64,000 nt of DNA from JBFMFR01 sp040752025 (GCA_040752025.1 JBFMFR010000011.1:1-64000); one strand, 5' to 3'. Positions 32,913 to 41,880 are shown, counted from the first letter of the stretch. Numbers and translations are program-made. Notes: generated by a model from the letters alone, not told the origin.

Positions 32913-35900
32913 TCATGCCTGGCCGCCTCCCTGCACCCGGCGGATCGAGCCCTGGATGATCCCCAGGCTGTGCGGGTCGTTCAGGCGCGCCATCAGCGCC
33001 TCGGCGCGCCGGTACAGCGCCAGCGCCTGGGCCGCCTCGCCCTGCTGCTCGGCGACCCTCCCCAACTGGTGCAGGGTGCTCGCCTGCAAGTGCTCGTCCC
33101 CCAGGCGCTCTTTGATCGCCAGGCTGCGCCGGTACCAGCCCTCGGCCTCGCCGAACTGGCGCTGCAGAAACGCGATGTTCCCCAACTGGTGCAGGGTCAT
33201 CGCCTGCCCGTGCTCGTCCCCCAGGCGCTCTTCGATCTCCAGGCTGCGCCGGTACCAGCCCTCGGCCTCGCCGAACTGGCCCTGCTCCTGGGCGACCATC
33301 CCCAACTGGTGCAGGGTGAGCGCCTGCTGGTATTCATCCCCCAGGCGCTCTTTGATCTCCAGGCTGCGCCGGTAGCAGCCCTCGGCCTCGCCGAACTGGC
33401 GCTGCTCCTCGGCGACCCTCCCCAACTGGTGCAGGGCCTTTGCCTGTCCGTGCTCATCCCCCAGGCGCTTTTCGATTTCCAAACCTAGGTGGTGGTAGCG
33501 CTCCGCCTCGCCGAACTGGCGCTGCTCCTCGGCGACCCGCCCCAACTGGTGCAGAGTGCTCGCCTGGAACTGCTCATCCCCCAGGCGTTCTTTGATCTCC
33601 AGGCTGCGCTTGTACCAGCCCTCGGCCTCGCCGAAGCGGCGCTGCTCCTCGGCGACCCGCCCCAACTGGTGCAGCATCGCCGCCTGGTTGCGCCCGTCGC
33701 CGGCGCGCTCGTAGTGCTCGTTCAGCCGCTGGTAAAGCGCCTGGGCGGCGGCGAAATCCCGCACCTGCAAGGCCAGCTCAGCGCGATGATCCAACAAAGC
33801 CCGCCACAGCCCTTCCCGCCCTGGGAGCGGCTCGCCCTGGGCGTCGGCCGCCTGGCCTTCGATCTCGGCCACCAGCCGCCCCCATTCCACCCGGCGCCCC
33901 TGGATGTCGTACAACCGGTAGAGACCATACAGAATGCCTTCGACTGCCTGCCATAACTCCTGCTTACGCGCCAACTGCAGAGCGAAGCGCAGGTTGCCCT
34001 CCTCGGCTTGCAGCAGCCCTACCGCCATCTGCGCCCGCGCCTGGAACAATTGAGACAGGTAATTAGAATAGCCCCCGTACACCTCAGCAAAGGCCGCCTC
34101 GAGCCACTCCGCCTGCCCTGGGAAGGCCGCCTGCAAAGCGGCGTTGAAGAACCACGGCAGCGCCGGGTGCACGCGGTACAGGCCCTCTCCCACTTTGCGC
34201 AGCAGCCCCAGGCCGGCCGCCCCGTCCAGGTCCTGGGCCCACTGGCGGCGCTCCCGCCCGGCGATCAGCGCCGGCGCGCCGTCTCTTCGTGACAATATGT
34301 CCAGTACGATAACACTCACGAACCCCTGGAACAGGCCCAGCACCCCCAGGCGCTGGCGCAGGCTGCCCTGCAGCCCGTCCAGCCGGTAGGCCAGCGAGGC
34401 CGCCAGCGACTGCTCGCGCCCCAGGCGCGGGTCGTCCCCGCCCAACTGCGCCTGGCCCTTCTGCAGCCCGGCCAGCAGCGCCGCCGGGGCCGTGCGGCGC
34501 AGCTCCGGCAGGATCACCTGGATGGCCAGCGGGTTGCCGCCCAGGTAGCGCAGCAGGGCGTTGTACTCCGCCAGGGCGCGCAGTTGCGCCGGGTCCAGCC
34601 CGGCGCGCTGCAAGACCTGCACGGCCAGCTCCTGCGCCTCCAGCAGGCGCAGGCCGCCCAGCTCCACCCGGCGGTAGATGTTCCCCAGCCAGGGCTCGTC
34701 GCGCCGGCTGGTGAGCAGCAGCTTGCTCTTGCCGCCGCGCAGTTCGCCCAGGAAGGCGCGCAGCTCTTCCTGCTCCTCGGCCCGCCAGTCGGACGGGCTG
34801 CCGGCCGGGAAGCCCGCCACCGGCTCGAAATTGTCCCACACCACGAAGCAGGCCACCTGCTTGAGGATCGCCAGGGCCACCTGGCGGCGCTGCCCGGCCT
34901 CCAGCAGGTGCCAGTCCTGGTGCAACTGCGCCCGTACCAGCGGGTTGAAGACCTGCCCGACCTGGTCGCACACCCCCGCCAGGGGCAGGTAGCCCTCGAA
35001 GCGGAAGAAGAAGATCGGGCCTTCCAGCGCGCCGGTGCGCGCCCGCCAGCGGGCGAAGGCCGCCGCCATCTCGGTCTTGCCCACCCCGGCCATGCCCTCC
35101 AGCAGCACGATGGTCTCGTTCTGGAAGGCGCGCTCCAGCTCCAGGGTGACCCCGTCGCGCCCGATGAAGCCGAAGGCCGGCGGCTCGGGGCAGCCCACCT
35201 CGGCGCCCGTGCCGGCCGGCTCCTGCGCCAGCAGGCCCAGGTCGAGCTCGACCTCGGTGCGCGGCGCGGCCAGGCGCGTCTGGGCGGCCTGGAACAGCAC
35301 CGGCACGGTCCAGTCCTGCAAGGGCACTTCCCCGATGGGCGAGGTGCGCTGCGGGTGGGCATGCAGCTCTTCGCGCCCGTTGGCCACAGCGCGTGCCAGC
35401 TCCTCGCCGTTGAGCAGCCCCTGGTACAGGCGCGCCATGAAGCGCACCGCCGACTGCACGAACACCGAGTAGGACATGGCCACCACGCCGCGCGCCCCGG
35501 CCTTGAGCAGTTGGTTGCCCACCGAGGGGTACAGGCTCTGCGGGTGGGTCATCCCCGAGCGGCAGGCGTTGAGCAGCACCACCGGCACGGCGCTGCGCGC
35601 CAGCAGGCCGCCCAACTGCTCCCCGCTCACCTCGCGGTAGCCGCCGCCTTCGCCTTCGAAGAGCAGGCGTCCCTGCTCGCCGGCCTGGGCGTAGAAGCGC
35701 GCCGGGTCGCTGCGCTGCGGGAAGGTGCCGTGCCCGTCGAAGTGCAGCACGTGGTAGAAATGCGGCTTCTCGGCCAGGGTGCGCGTAAGCTGCTCGAAGG
35801 TCGGCGGGCGCAGCACGTCGATGTGCACGCGCTCGCCCAGCGGCTGGAACAGCTTGAGCAGCGGCCGGGCGACGGACTGGAAGGGCACATCCTTCTCGGG

Positions 35901-36422
35901 CCCGCCCGGGCGGCTGATCACCATCAGGATATTGAAGGCCTCGCCCGCCTGCACCGAGACCGGCTCGGCCACCAGGTCGGGCTGGCTGCGCACGAAGCTG
36001 TGCGCCCGGCGGGCGATCTCGCCGTAGGCTTCCGCCGGGTCGCGCAGCAGCTCCCAGGGCAGGGCGATGCCGGCCGGGTCGCTGGCGTGGATCACCACGC
36101 TGGTCTCAGCCAGATGGTCGGCGACGTGGGCGTACAGCCGGGCGGTCTCGCGGCTGCTGAAGACCGCCTCGAAGAGCTGCACCCCGACCGCCGCGATCAG
36201 TTCTTCGACCTGCCGGGCGCGGGTGCAGAACTCGCCCCACGGGTAGAGCAGGTACTCCTCGAAATACCACTGCATCAGCGCCTGCTGCTCTGCGCTCAAA
36301 GCGAAGTCGAACCCGGTTTCGCGCTCCTGCGCCTGCGCCCCCGGCTCCGGCCGGTAGCACACCCGCACGCGCCCCGCCGCCTCCCCCGCGGCAGGTATAT
36401 GGTGGATGGCCAGCTCTTTCAT
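32913..36422 (-). CDS. CHAT-STAND-TPR protein (caspase-like protease plus NTPase switch)
   Basis: An 1169-aa three-part protein. Residues about 110-380 are a CHAT caspase-like protease with the dyad His231 (HFDGHG) and Cys287 (LNACRSG), so the protease looks intact. Residues about 415-800 are a STAND NTPase with Walker A G-M-A-G-V-G-K-T (443-450) and W-D-N-F-E-P as Walker B. Residues about 880-1150 hold at least seven 40-residue TPRs (L-H-Q-L-G-R-V-A-E-E-Q-R-x-F-G-E-A-E-x-W-Y-x-R-S-L-E-I). The plan matches prokaryotic NLR-like sensors: TPRs sense, STAND oligomerises, CHAT cleaves. Some such proteins act in phage defence or cell death. There is no substrate gene next door. Confidence 0.9.
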   Translation of the reverse strand: MKELAIHHIPAAGEAAGRVRVCYRPEPGAQAQERETGFDFALSAEQQALMQWYFEEYLLYPWGEFCTRARQVEELIAAVGVQLFEAVFSSRETARLYAHVADHLAETSVVIHASDPAGIALPWELLRDPAEAYGEIARRAHSFVRSQPDLVAEPVSVQAGEAFNILMVISRPGGPEKDVPFQSVARPLLKLFQPLGERVHIDVLRPPTFEQLTRTLAEKPHFYHVLHFDGHGTFPQRSDPARFYAQAGEQGRLLFEGEGGGYREVSGEQLGGLLARSAVPVVLLNACRSGMTHPQSLYPSVGNQLLKAGARGVVAMSYSVFVQSAVRFMARLYQGLLNGEELARAVANGREELHAHPQRTSPIGEVPLQDWTVPVLFQAAQTRLAAPRTEVELDLGLLAQEPAGTGAEVGCPEPPAFGFIGRDGVTLELERAFQNETIVLLEGMAGVGKTEMAAAFARWRARTGALEGPIFFFRFEGYLPLAGVCDQVGQVFNPLVRAQLHQDWHLLEAGQRRQVALAILKQVACFVVWDNFEPVAGFPAGSPSDWRAEEQEELRAFLGELRGGKSKLLLTSRRDEPWLGNIYRRVELGGLRLLEAQELAVQVLQRAGLDPAQLRALAEYNALLRYLGGNPLAIQVILPELRRTAPAALLAGLQKGQAQLGGDDPRLGREQSLAASLAYRLDGLQGSLRQRLGVLGLFQGFVSVIVLDILSRRDGAPALIAGRERRQWAQDLDGAAGLGLLRKVGEGLYRVHPALPWFFNAALQAAFPGQAEWLEAAFAEVYGGYSNYLSQLFQARAQMAVGLLQAEEGNLRFALQLARKQELWQAVEGILYGLYRLYDIQGRRVEWGRLVAEIEGQAADAQGEPLPGREGLWRALLDHRAELALQVRDFAAAQALYQRLNEHYERAGDGRNQAAMLHQLGRVAEEQRRFGEAEGWYKRSLEIKERLGDEQFQASTLHQLGRVAEEQRQFGEAERYHHLGLEIEKRLGDEHGQAKALHQLGRVAEEQRQFGEAEGCYRRSLEIKERLGDEYQQALTLHQLGMVAQEQGQFGEAEGWYRRSLEIEERLGDEHGQAMTLHQLGNIAFLQRQFGEAEGWYRRSLAIKERLGDEHLQASTLHQLGRVAEQQGEAAQALALYRRAEALMARLNDPHSLGIIQGSIRRVQGGGQA
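33020..33700 (-). repeat. Near-identical 120-bp tandem repeats encoding TPRs
   Basis: About six 120-bp units share long identical blocks such as CCCAACTGGTGCAGGGT and GCCGAACTGGCGCTGCT. Nucleotide identity well beyond what protein constraint needs implies recent duplication or gene conversion, so copy number may vary between strains. Confidence 0.85.
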
Positions 36423-36713
36423 AACGTAACCCCTTCCTGTGATCCGCAGATTGCACAGATTTTGTGGCAGTCAGGCGCAAAATGCACACATCATAATATT
36501 TACCGCCAAGAACGCCAAGAAATACAAATCATTGCCTGAGGATGCCAGAATCTCGGTTTCGGCTTGCGGGCAAAGGCTTTTCCGGTCTTTCTTTGCGCTC
36601 TTCGCGGCTTTGCGGTGAACAAACCTGTTTGTTCAAGCGCGTAATCCGTGTCCCAATCATTATCCCCGAAAACGCCGCCGCTGTCACGTGTCATTTGTCA
36701 CCCGCGCAAACAC
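36423..36713. other. Intergenic region between the CHAT gene and the trp leader
   Basis: About 290 nt with no gene. It includes copies of short intergenic elements (ACCGCCAAGAACGCCAAGAA and a TTCGCGGCTTTGCGGT block) that recur near 14700 and 43140. The CHAT gene promoter should be here; an AAGGGG ribosome-binding site precedes its ATG. Confidence 0.5.
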
Positions 36714-36741
36714 TTGACAAATCCGTCATTCGGCTTATAAT
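36714..36741 (+). promoter_or_regulatory. Consensus sigma70 promoter of the trp operon
   Basis: TTGACA (36714-36719) and TATAAT (36736-36741) are perfect matches with a 16-nt spacer. Transcription should start at about 36748 and read into the T-box leader. A promoter this strong suits an operon regulated by attenuation. Confidence 0.85.
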
Positions 36742-36978
36742 GCAACCCAATATCTTCAAAGACTGTGATGAGGACGAGTACGCGCCGAGACGGCAGTCCA
36801 GAGAGCAGGAGACGGTGAGAACCTGCCTGTACGCCAGCGCCGAATGGACCTCGGAGTTGTAGGGCGAAAGACGGCCTGACGGGTCGAGTAGCCTGAGCCG
36901 GGTTTGCCACCGTTACCAGGGCAGGTAGTTAATCAGCCGTTGGCTGACGACTATACTGAGTGAGGCTGGCCTCTGTTT

Positions 36979-37007
36979 ACCTGTTGCATCACCAACAGGT
37001 TTTTTTG
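36979..37007 (+). terminator. U-tailed hairpin within the T-box leader (stem III or extra terminator)
   Basis: ACCTGTTG and CAACAGGT form an 8-bp stem with a 6-nt loop, directly followed by TTTTTT. By position it is T-box stem III, but the U-tail is that of an intrinsic terminator. It may add a second stop or pause point. Confidence 0.5.
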
Positions 37008-37043
37008 TTAAAAGGGCTGACCTAATTTGGGTGGCACCGCGGG

Positions 37044-37085
37044 AAACCCCTCTCCCGTCCCATGGACAACAGGAGAGGGGTTTTT
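37044..37085 (+). terminator. Intrinsic terminator of the trp T-box
   Basis: CCCCTCTCC pairs perfectly with GGAGAGGGG, extended by AAA/TTT, and ends in TTTTT. The T-box sequence sits directly in front, so the antiterminator would overlap the left arm. Confidence 0.88.
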
Positions 37086-37110
37086 GATTCTCAAGGTTCT
37101 TGGAGGAAGC

Positions 37111-38619
37111 ATGCTCACACAAACACTCAGTGCAAAAAATCTCTCGTTGACCCCCGCGGCGCAGCCGCTGCTGCGCGAACTGCCCGCCGACCTGGAAACG
37201 CCCATCTCCGTCTACCTCAAGCTGTCCGGCAGCCACCCGTCCTTTTTGCTGGAAAGCGTCACGGGCGGAGAACAGGTGGCGCGCTACTCGTTCATCGGCG
37301 TGCGCCCCAACCGGGTGTACGTCTTCGAACAGGACTGCCTGGTCGTGCAAACTCGCCAGGGGGAAAGCTGGCAGCCAACCCGCCACGCCATCCCGGATGG
37401 ACAGGACCCGCTGGACTTCCTGCGCCAGGCGCTGGCGACCCGGCGTACTACCCCAGGCTATGGCCTGCCGCGCTTCGCTGGCGGGCTGGTGGGCTACATG
37501 AACTACGAATGGATGCGCTATTTCGAGCCGAGCGTGCGCTTGCAGGCGCACCCCGGCCTGCCGGAGGCGGTCTTCCTGGAAGCGGACACGCTGGTAGCCT
37601 TCGATCACGCCTTCGGGCGCCTGATCCTGATCGGCAACCCCGACCCAGACGACCCGCAGCGCTCGCCAAAGGCCATCGCGGCCCGCCTGGACGAGATCGA
37701 AAGCCTGTTAGCAGGCCCCCTGCCGCCAGAGTCCGAGGCCAGCGAGCCCTTCCAGGCCGATCCAGGGCGGGCGAACATGACCCAGGCAGAGTTCGAGCAA
37801 GCCGTGCTGGCGGCCAAGGAGCACATCGCCGCCGGGGACATCTTCCAGGTTGTGCTTTCGCAGCGCTTGCAGCGCAAAACCAGCGCGGCGCCCTTCGAAA
37901 TCTACCGGGCGCTGCGCCGACTGAACCCCTCACCGTACATGTTCTATTTCGACTTCAGCGGGCCAACCGGATTGGATGGCCTGCGCCTGATCGGCGCTTC
38001 GCCCGAGATGCACGCCCGCCTGGAGCAGCGCACCGCCAGCCTGCGCCCGATCGCCGGCACGCGCCGGCGCGGCAAAAGCGCCGAAGAAGAAGCCTGCCTG
38101 GAGGCCGAACTGCTGGCGGACCCCAAGGAGCTGGCCGAGCACGTCATGCTGGTCGACCTGGGGCGCAACGACCTGGGGCGCATCTGCGAATACGGCACGG
38201 TGCAGGCGCCGGAGCGCATGGTCATCGAGCGCTACTCACACGTCATCCACCTGGTCTCGCACGTGCAGGGCCAACTGCGGCCCGAGTACGACGCCTTCGA
38301 CCTGCTGCGGGCGACTTTCCCGGCCGGCACGGTCAGCGGGGCGCCGAAAATCCGGGCGATGCAGATCATCAACGAATTGGAAAAGGAGCCGCGCGGCCCG
38401 TATGCTGGCGTGGTGGGGTATTTCTCTTACGATGGCTCGATGGACACCTGCATCGCCATCCGCACGATCGTGATGAACGGGCGCACCGCCCACCTGCAAG
38501 CCGGGGCGGGCATCGTGGCCGACTCGCAGCCCGCCAACGAATATCAAGAGACGCTCAACAAAGTCAGAGCCCTGGCCGTGGCCATCGACATGGCCGAGGG
38601 TGCGGAGGCGCTGTCATGA
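37111..38619 (+). CDS. trpE: Anthranilate synthase component I
   Basis: A 502-aa chorismate-utilising enzyme. With TrpG it turns chorismate plus glutamine-derived ammonia into anthranilate, the first step to tryptophan. The tryptophan feedback motif L-L-E-S is at 46-49. The catalytic C-terminal half shows L-R-P-I-A-G-T-R-R-R-G, L-V-D-L-G-R-N-D-L-G and F-P-A-G-T-V-S-G-A-P-K-I-R-A. ATG follows TGGAGGAAG. Length is normal. The stop overlaps the trpG ATG (ATGA). Controlled by the T-box and probably by Trp feedback. Confidence 0.95.
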   Translation: MLTQTLSAKNLSLTPAAQPLLRELPADLETPISVYLKLSGSHPSFLLESVTGGEQVARYSFIGVRPNRVYVFEQDCLVVQTRQGESWQPTRHAIPDGQDPLDFLRQALATRRTTPGYGLPRFAGGLVGYMNYEWMRYFEPSVRLQAHPGLPEAVFLEADTLVAFDHAFGRLILIGNPDPDDPQRSPKAIAARLDEIESLLAGPLPPESEASEPFQADPGRANMTQAEFEQAVLAAKEHIAAGDIFQVVLSQRLQRKTSAAPFEIYRALRRLNPSPYMFYFDFSGPTGLDGLRLIGASPEMHARLEQRTASLRPIAGTRRRGKSAEEEACLEAELLADPKELAEHVMLVDLGRNDLGRICEYGTVQAPERMVIERYSHVIHLVSHVQGQLRPEYDAFDLLRATFPAGTVSGAPKIRAMQIINELEKEPRGPYAGVVGYFSYDGSMDTCIAIRTIVMNGRTAHLQAGAGIVADSQPANEYQETLNKVRALAVAIDMAEGAEALS

Positions 38620-39191
38620 TCGTGATCATCGATAACTACGACTCGTTTACTTATAACCTGGCCCAATACTTTGGGGAACTGGGCGCCGAAGTGCTGGTGC
38701 TGCGCAACGACGCTACCAGCCTGGAAGAAATCCGCGCCCTGCACCCCAGCCACATCGTGATCTCACCCGGGCCCGGCGACCCGCACCAGGCGGGCATCTC
38801 GAACGAAGTCATCCGCGAATTGGGGCCGGAAATCCCCATCCTGGGGGTGTGCCTGGGGCACCAGTGCATCGGGCAGACCTTCGGCGGGCAGGTGGTGCGC
38901 GCCCCGCGCCTGATGCACGGCAAAGTCTCGCCCATCTACCACTCCGGCGAGGGCCTGTTCCAGGGCGTGGCCAGCCCGTTCGAGGCCACCCGCTACCACT
39001 CGCTGATCGTCGAGACGCCCCTGCCCGACGATTTGCAGTTCACCGCCTTCACGCGTGAGGGCGAGCTGATGGGCATGCGCCACCGCAAGTACCCGATCTA
39101 CGGGGTGCAGTTCCACCCCGAATCGATCCTGACCACGGCCGGCAAGCAAATCCTGCGCAATTTCCTGGCCGTCAAGGCGTACACCCATTAA
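38616..39191 (+). CDS. trpG: Anthranilate synthase glutamine amidotransferase component II
   Basis: A 191-aa class I amidotransferase. The catalytic triad is visible: Cys79 in G-V-C-L-G-H-Q, and His167/Glu169 in V-Q-F-H-P-E-S. The T/S-P-G-P-G-x-P oxyanion region is present (50-55). It feeds ammonia to TrpE. A four-base overlap with trpE favours equimolar synthesis. It might also serve aminodeoxychorismate synthase, as dual-purpose TrpG/PabA proteins do; no pabB is in view. Confidence 0.95.
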   Translation: MIVIIDNYDSFTYNLAQYFGELGAEVLVLRNDATSLEEIRALHPSHIVISPGPGDPHQAGISNEVIRELGPEIPILGVCLGHQCIGQTFGGQVVRAPRLMHGKVSPIYHSGEGLFQGVASPFEATRYHSLIVETPLPDDLQFTAFTREGELMGMRHRKYPIYGVQFHPESILTTAGKQILRNFLAVKAYTH

Positions 39192-39374
39192 GACCAATAC
39201 CTTCGCCAAAAGAAACCGGGTTTTTGGTTTGCAAGAATAGCTTGCAACCATTACACCAAATTTGCAAAACTTCCCTGCCTGAGTGGCAAAAAACCCGGTT
39301 TCTGATCACGTACACTAAAGACCTGACAGGTTTTTAAAACCTGTCAGGTCTGGAGGAAGTAAAGGAGACCCGAC
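39192..39374 (+). other. trpG-trpD spacer with two long inverted repeats
   Basis: A pair of AGAAACCGGGTTTTT-like arms (near 39209 and 39290) and a perfect 15-bp inverted repeat at 39320-39350 occupy 183 nt inside the trp operon. The second lies directly before the trpD ribosome-binding site (GGAGGAAG...AAAGGAG). No promoter is obvious. The insert may reduce or process trpDCFBA mRNA. Confidence 0.6.
39320..39350 (+). repeat. REP-like perfect palindrome
   Basis: GACCTGACAGGTTTT and its complement, separated by a single T, form a 15-bp stem. As RNA it could form a stable hairpin 9 nt before the trpD GGAG region. Confidence 0.8.
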
Positions 39375-40415
39375 ATGTTGAAACCCTATATTGCCAAAGT
39401 GATGCAAGGCCAGCACCTCTCGGCGGGCGAAGCCGAAGCGGCTATGCAGATGATCATGACCGGCGCAGCCACGCCGGCCCAGATCGGCGGCTACCTGGTA
39501 GCGCTGCGCATGAAAGGCGAGAGCGTGGACGAGATCGCCGGCAGCGCACGCGCCATGCGCGCCCAGGCCAGCCCGGTGCCCTACCACAAAAACGGCGACC
39601 CGCTGCTGGACACGGCCGGCACAGGCGGAGACGGCGCCCATACCTTCAACATCTCCACCGCGGCGGCTTTCGTGCTGGCCGGAGCCGGGATGAAAGTCGC
39701 CAAGCACGGCAACCGGGCAGCTTCGTCGCGCTGCGGCAGCGCTGACGTGCTCAGCGCCCTGGGCGTGTCCCTCGAACTGGACCCGGCCCAGGTGGCAGCC
39801 TGCATCGAACAGACCGGCATCGGCTTCCTGTTCGCCCCGGCCTTCCACCCGGCCATGAAGCACGCCATCGGCCCGCGCCGCGAGCTGGGCCAGCGCACGA
39901 TCTTCAACCTGCTTGGCCCGCTGACCAACCCGGCCGGGGCCACGCACCAGTTGATCGGCGTGTACGACCCCGCCCTGACTCATACGCTGGCCGCAGTGCT
40001 GGGCGACCTGGGCGGCACTGCCGCCTGCGTGGTTCACGGGCACGGCGGCCTGGACGAGCTGACCACCAGCGGGCCCAACCGGGTCAGCCAGCTCCAGGAC
40101 GGGCAGGTGCGCACCTACACCCTGGAGGGGCGCGAACTGGGACTGCGCCCGGCTGCGCCCGAAGACCTGCGCGGCGGCGACCCGGCCGAAAACGCCCGCC
40201 TGCTGCACGCGCTGCTGGCCGGGCAGGACCCGTCGCCGCGCCGCGACGTGGTGCTGCTCAACGCCGCCGCCGCCCTGGCGACGCGCCACGGCGACCTGCC
40301 CAGGGCCCTGGAAGAAGCGCGCGATTCGCTGGATTCCGGAGCGGCCCTGCACAAGCTGGAGGCCCTGATCGAGTGCAGCCGGGCCCTGGCCCAGCCAAGC
40401 GCCGTGCTGCAATGA
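39375..40415 (+). CDS. trpD: Anthranilate phosphoribosyltransferase
   Basis: A 346-aa enzyme that joins anthranilate to PRPP. The phosphate-binding G-T-G-G-D is at 82-86, followed by N-I-S-T (92-95) and K-H-G-N-R-A, all conserved in TrpD. The Mg site D-E (L-D-E-L region) follows. Normal length. ATG follows AAAGGAG. It lies after a 183-nt spacer that interrupts the otherwise tight operon. Confidence 0.95.
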   Translation: MLKPYIAKVMQGQHLSAGEAEAAMQMIMTGAATPAQIGGYLVALRMKGESVDEIAGSARAMRAQASPVPYHKNGDPLLDTAGTGGDGAHTFNISTAAAFVLAGAGMKVAKHGNRAASSRCGSADVLSALGVSLELDPAQVAACIEQTGIGFLFAPAFHPAMKHAIGPRRELGQRTIFNLLGPLTNPAGATHQLIGVYDPALTHTLAAVLGDLGGTAACVVHGHGGLDELTTSGPNRVSQLQDGQVRTYTLEGRELGLRPAAPEDLRGGDPAENARLLHALLAGQDPSPRRDVVLLNAAAALATRHGDLPRALEEARDSLDSGAALHKLEALIECSRALAQPSAVLQ

Positions 40416-40432
40416 GGCCGTGAGGCGCGAGC

Positions 40433-41230
40433 ATGAGCATTCTGGATGAAATCTTCGCCCACACGCGGCAGGAGGTCGCCCGGCGCAAGCTGGCGCTGCC
40501 GCTGGCCGAAGTGCGCCAGCAAGCAGCCGCGGCAGAGCCCTCGCTGGATTTTGCCGGCGCATTGCGCACGGCGCGCAGCGCGGCTGGCGCGCCGGCCCTG
40601 ATCGCCGAGATCAAGCGCGCCTCGCCGTCGCGCGGCCTGCTGGCGCCGGATTTCGACCCGCTGCGCCTGGCGCACATCTACCGGGCCAACGGGGCGGCAG
40701 CGATCAGCGTGCTCACCGAGCCGCGCTACTTCCAGGGCAGCCTGGAGATCCTGCGCCAGGTGCGCCAGGCGCAGCCCGCCACGCCGCTGCTGCGCAAAGA
40801 TTTCATCTGCGATCCTTACCAGCTTTACGAAGGGCGCGCCGCCGGCGCCGACGCCGTACTGCTGATCGTAGCCGGGCTGGAAGCAGCCCTGCTGCGCGAC
40901 CTGCACACCCTGAGCCTGGAGCTGGGCCTATCGCCCCTGGTGGAAGTGCACAACCTGGCCGAGCTGGAGCTGGCCCTGGCCTGCGGGGCCGGGCTGGTGG
41001 GGATCAACAACCGCGACCTGGGCGATTTCTCGGTGCGCCTGGAGACCAGCCTGGAGCTGCGCTCGCAGGCGCCCGCCGGGGTTTGCCTGGTAGCCGAGAG
41101 CGGCATCCACAGCCGGGCCGACGTCGAGCGCCTGGCGCAGGCCGGCTTCGACGCCATCCTGGTCGGCGAAGCGCTGGTGACGGCCGCGGACGTGGCCGCC
41201 CAGGTGAGGAGCCTGGCATGTACCGCATAA
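40433..41230 (+). CDS. trpC: Indole-3-glycerol phosphate synthase
   Basis: A 265-aa TIM-barrel enzyme that closes the indole ring. Catalytic and phosphate motifs are seen: I-A-E-I-K-R-A-S-P-S-R-G (about 56-67), V-L-T-E-P-R-Y-F-Q-G-S, L-L-R-K-D-F-I and V-G-I-N-N-R-D-L. Its stop overlaps the trpF start by 13 nt, so the two should be coupled. Confidence 0.94.
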   Translation: MSILDEIFAHTRQEVARRKLALPLAEVRQQAAAAEPSLDFAGALRTARSAAGAPALIAEIKRASPSRGLLAPDFDPLRLAHIYRANGAAAISVLTEPRYFQGSLEILRQVRQAQPATPLLRKDFICDPYQLYEGRAAGADAVLLIVAGLEAALLRDLHTLSLELGLSPLVEVHNLAELELALACGAGLVGINNRDLGDFSVRLETSLELRSQAPAGVCLVAESGIHSRADVERLAQAGFDAILVGEALVTAADVAAQVRSLACTA

Positions 41231-41859
41231 AGTTCTGCGGCCTGACCAGCCTGGAAGACGCCCTGGCGGCGGCGGAGTGCGGGGCCGATCTGCTGGGCTT
41301 CAACTTCTACCCGCCCAGCCCGCGCGCCATCACGCCCCAGGCCTGCGCCGCGCTGCTGGGGGGCCTGCACGCCCGCCTGGGGCGGAAAGTGACCAGCGTG
41401 GGTATCTTCGTGAACATGCCTGTAAAAGACGTACAGGCCATCCTGGATGCCTGCGGCCTGGACCTGGCGCAACTGAGCGGAAACGAGCCGCCCGCCGACC
41501 TGGAAACCCTGGGCGAGCGCGCTTTCAAAGCCCTGCACCCGCACCCCGGCCAGGACCTGGACTGCCTCAGCCAAACCTACCGGCTGCGCCAATCGCCCCC
41601 GGCCTGCCTGGTGGACGCCAGCGCACCCGGCCAATACGGCGGCACGGGCCAGACCGCCGACTGGGAACAGGCCCGCAAGCTGGCCGCCCGGCAGCCGGTG
41701 CTGCTGGCCGGCGGGCTGACCCCGGCCAACGTGGCCCAGGCCGCACAGGCTGTGCGCCCCTGGGGCGTAGACGTGGCCTCCGGGATCGAATCGGCCCCCG
41801 GCAAGAAAGATTACCACAAAATGCGCGCCTTCGTGGAAGCTGCGCGCTCAGGATTCTAA
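41218..41859 (+). CDS. trpF: Phosphoribosylanthranilate isomerase
   Basis: A 213-aa TIM-barrel isomerase. The catalytic cysteine sits in K-F-C-G-L-T (Cys7) and the catalytic aspartate in L-V-D-A-S (about 138). G-G-T-G binds phosphate. The start at 41218 overlaps trpC by 13 nt. Length is normal and TrpF is separate from TrpC, unlike in enterobacteria. Confidence 0.94.
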   Translation: MYRIKFCGLTSLEDALAAAECGADLLGFNFYPPSPRAITPQACAALLGGLHARLGRKVTSVGIFVNMPVKDVQAILDACGLDLAQLSGNEPPADLETLGERAFKALHPHPGQDLDCLSQTYRLRQSPPACLVDASAPGQYGGTGQTADWEQARKLAARQPVLLAGGLTPANVAQAAQAVRPWGVDVASGIESAPGKKDYHKMRAFVEAARSGF

Positions 41860-41880
41860 GATCGACAAAGGAGAGTCGCC

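Larger units (their letters stand above)
36748..37086 (+). promoter_or_regulatory. Tryptophan T-box riboswitch leader
   Basis: A leader of about 340 nt ahead of trpE. The T-box sequence TGGGTGGCACCGCGGG (37028-37043) is nearly canonical; its GGCA-type bulge pairs with the uncharged tRNA end. The Stem I area has G-A-T-G-A-G-G-A-C-G-A-G-T-A and AGAGAGC elements. A likely specifier is UGG (36845-36847) set in GAA-UGG-A, matching tRNA-Trp. Without charged tRNA-Trp the antiterminator forms and trpEGDCFBA is transcribed; with it the terminator at 37044-37085 forms. T-boxes are known in Chloroflexi as well as Firmicutes and Actinobacteria. Confidence 0.88.

Noticed and set aside
33020..33700. Regular repeats resembling a CRISPR array
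   Set aside because: The 120-bp period with no unique spacers and an intact reading frame shows these are TPR codons.
34584..36539. 651-aa open frame on the + strand
   Set aside because: It mirrors the CHAT-STAND gene; low-complexity composition and no ribosome-binding site.
37062..38615. Long frame upstream of and continuous with trpG
   Set aside because: It is the alternative frame of trpE; trpG starts at the ATG overlapping the trpE stop.
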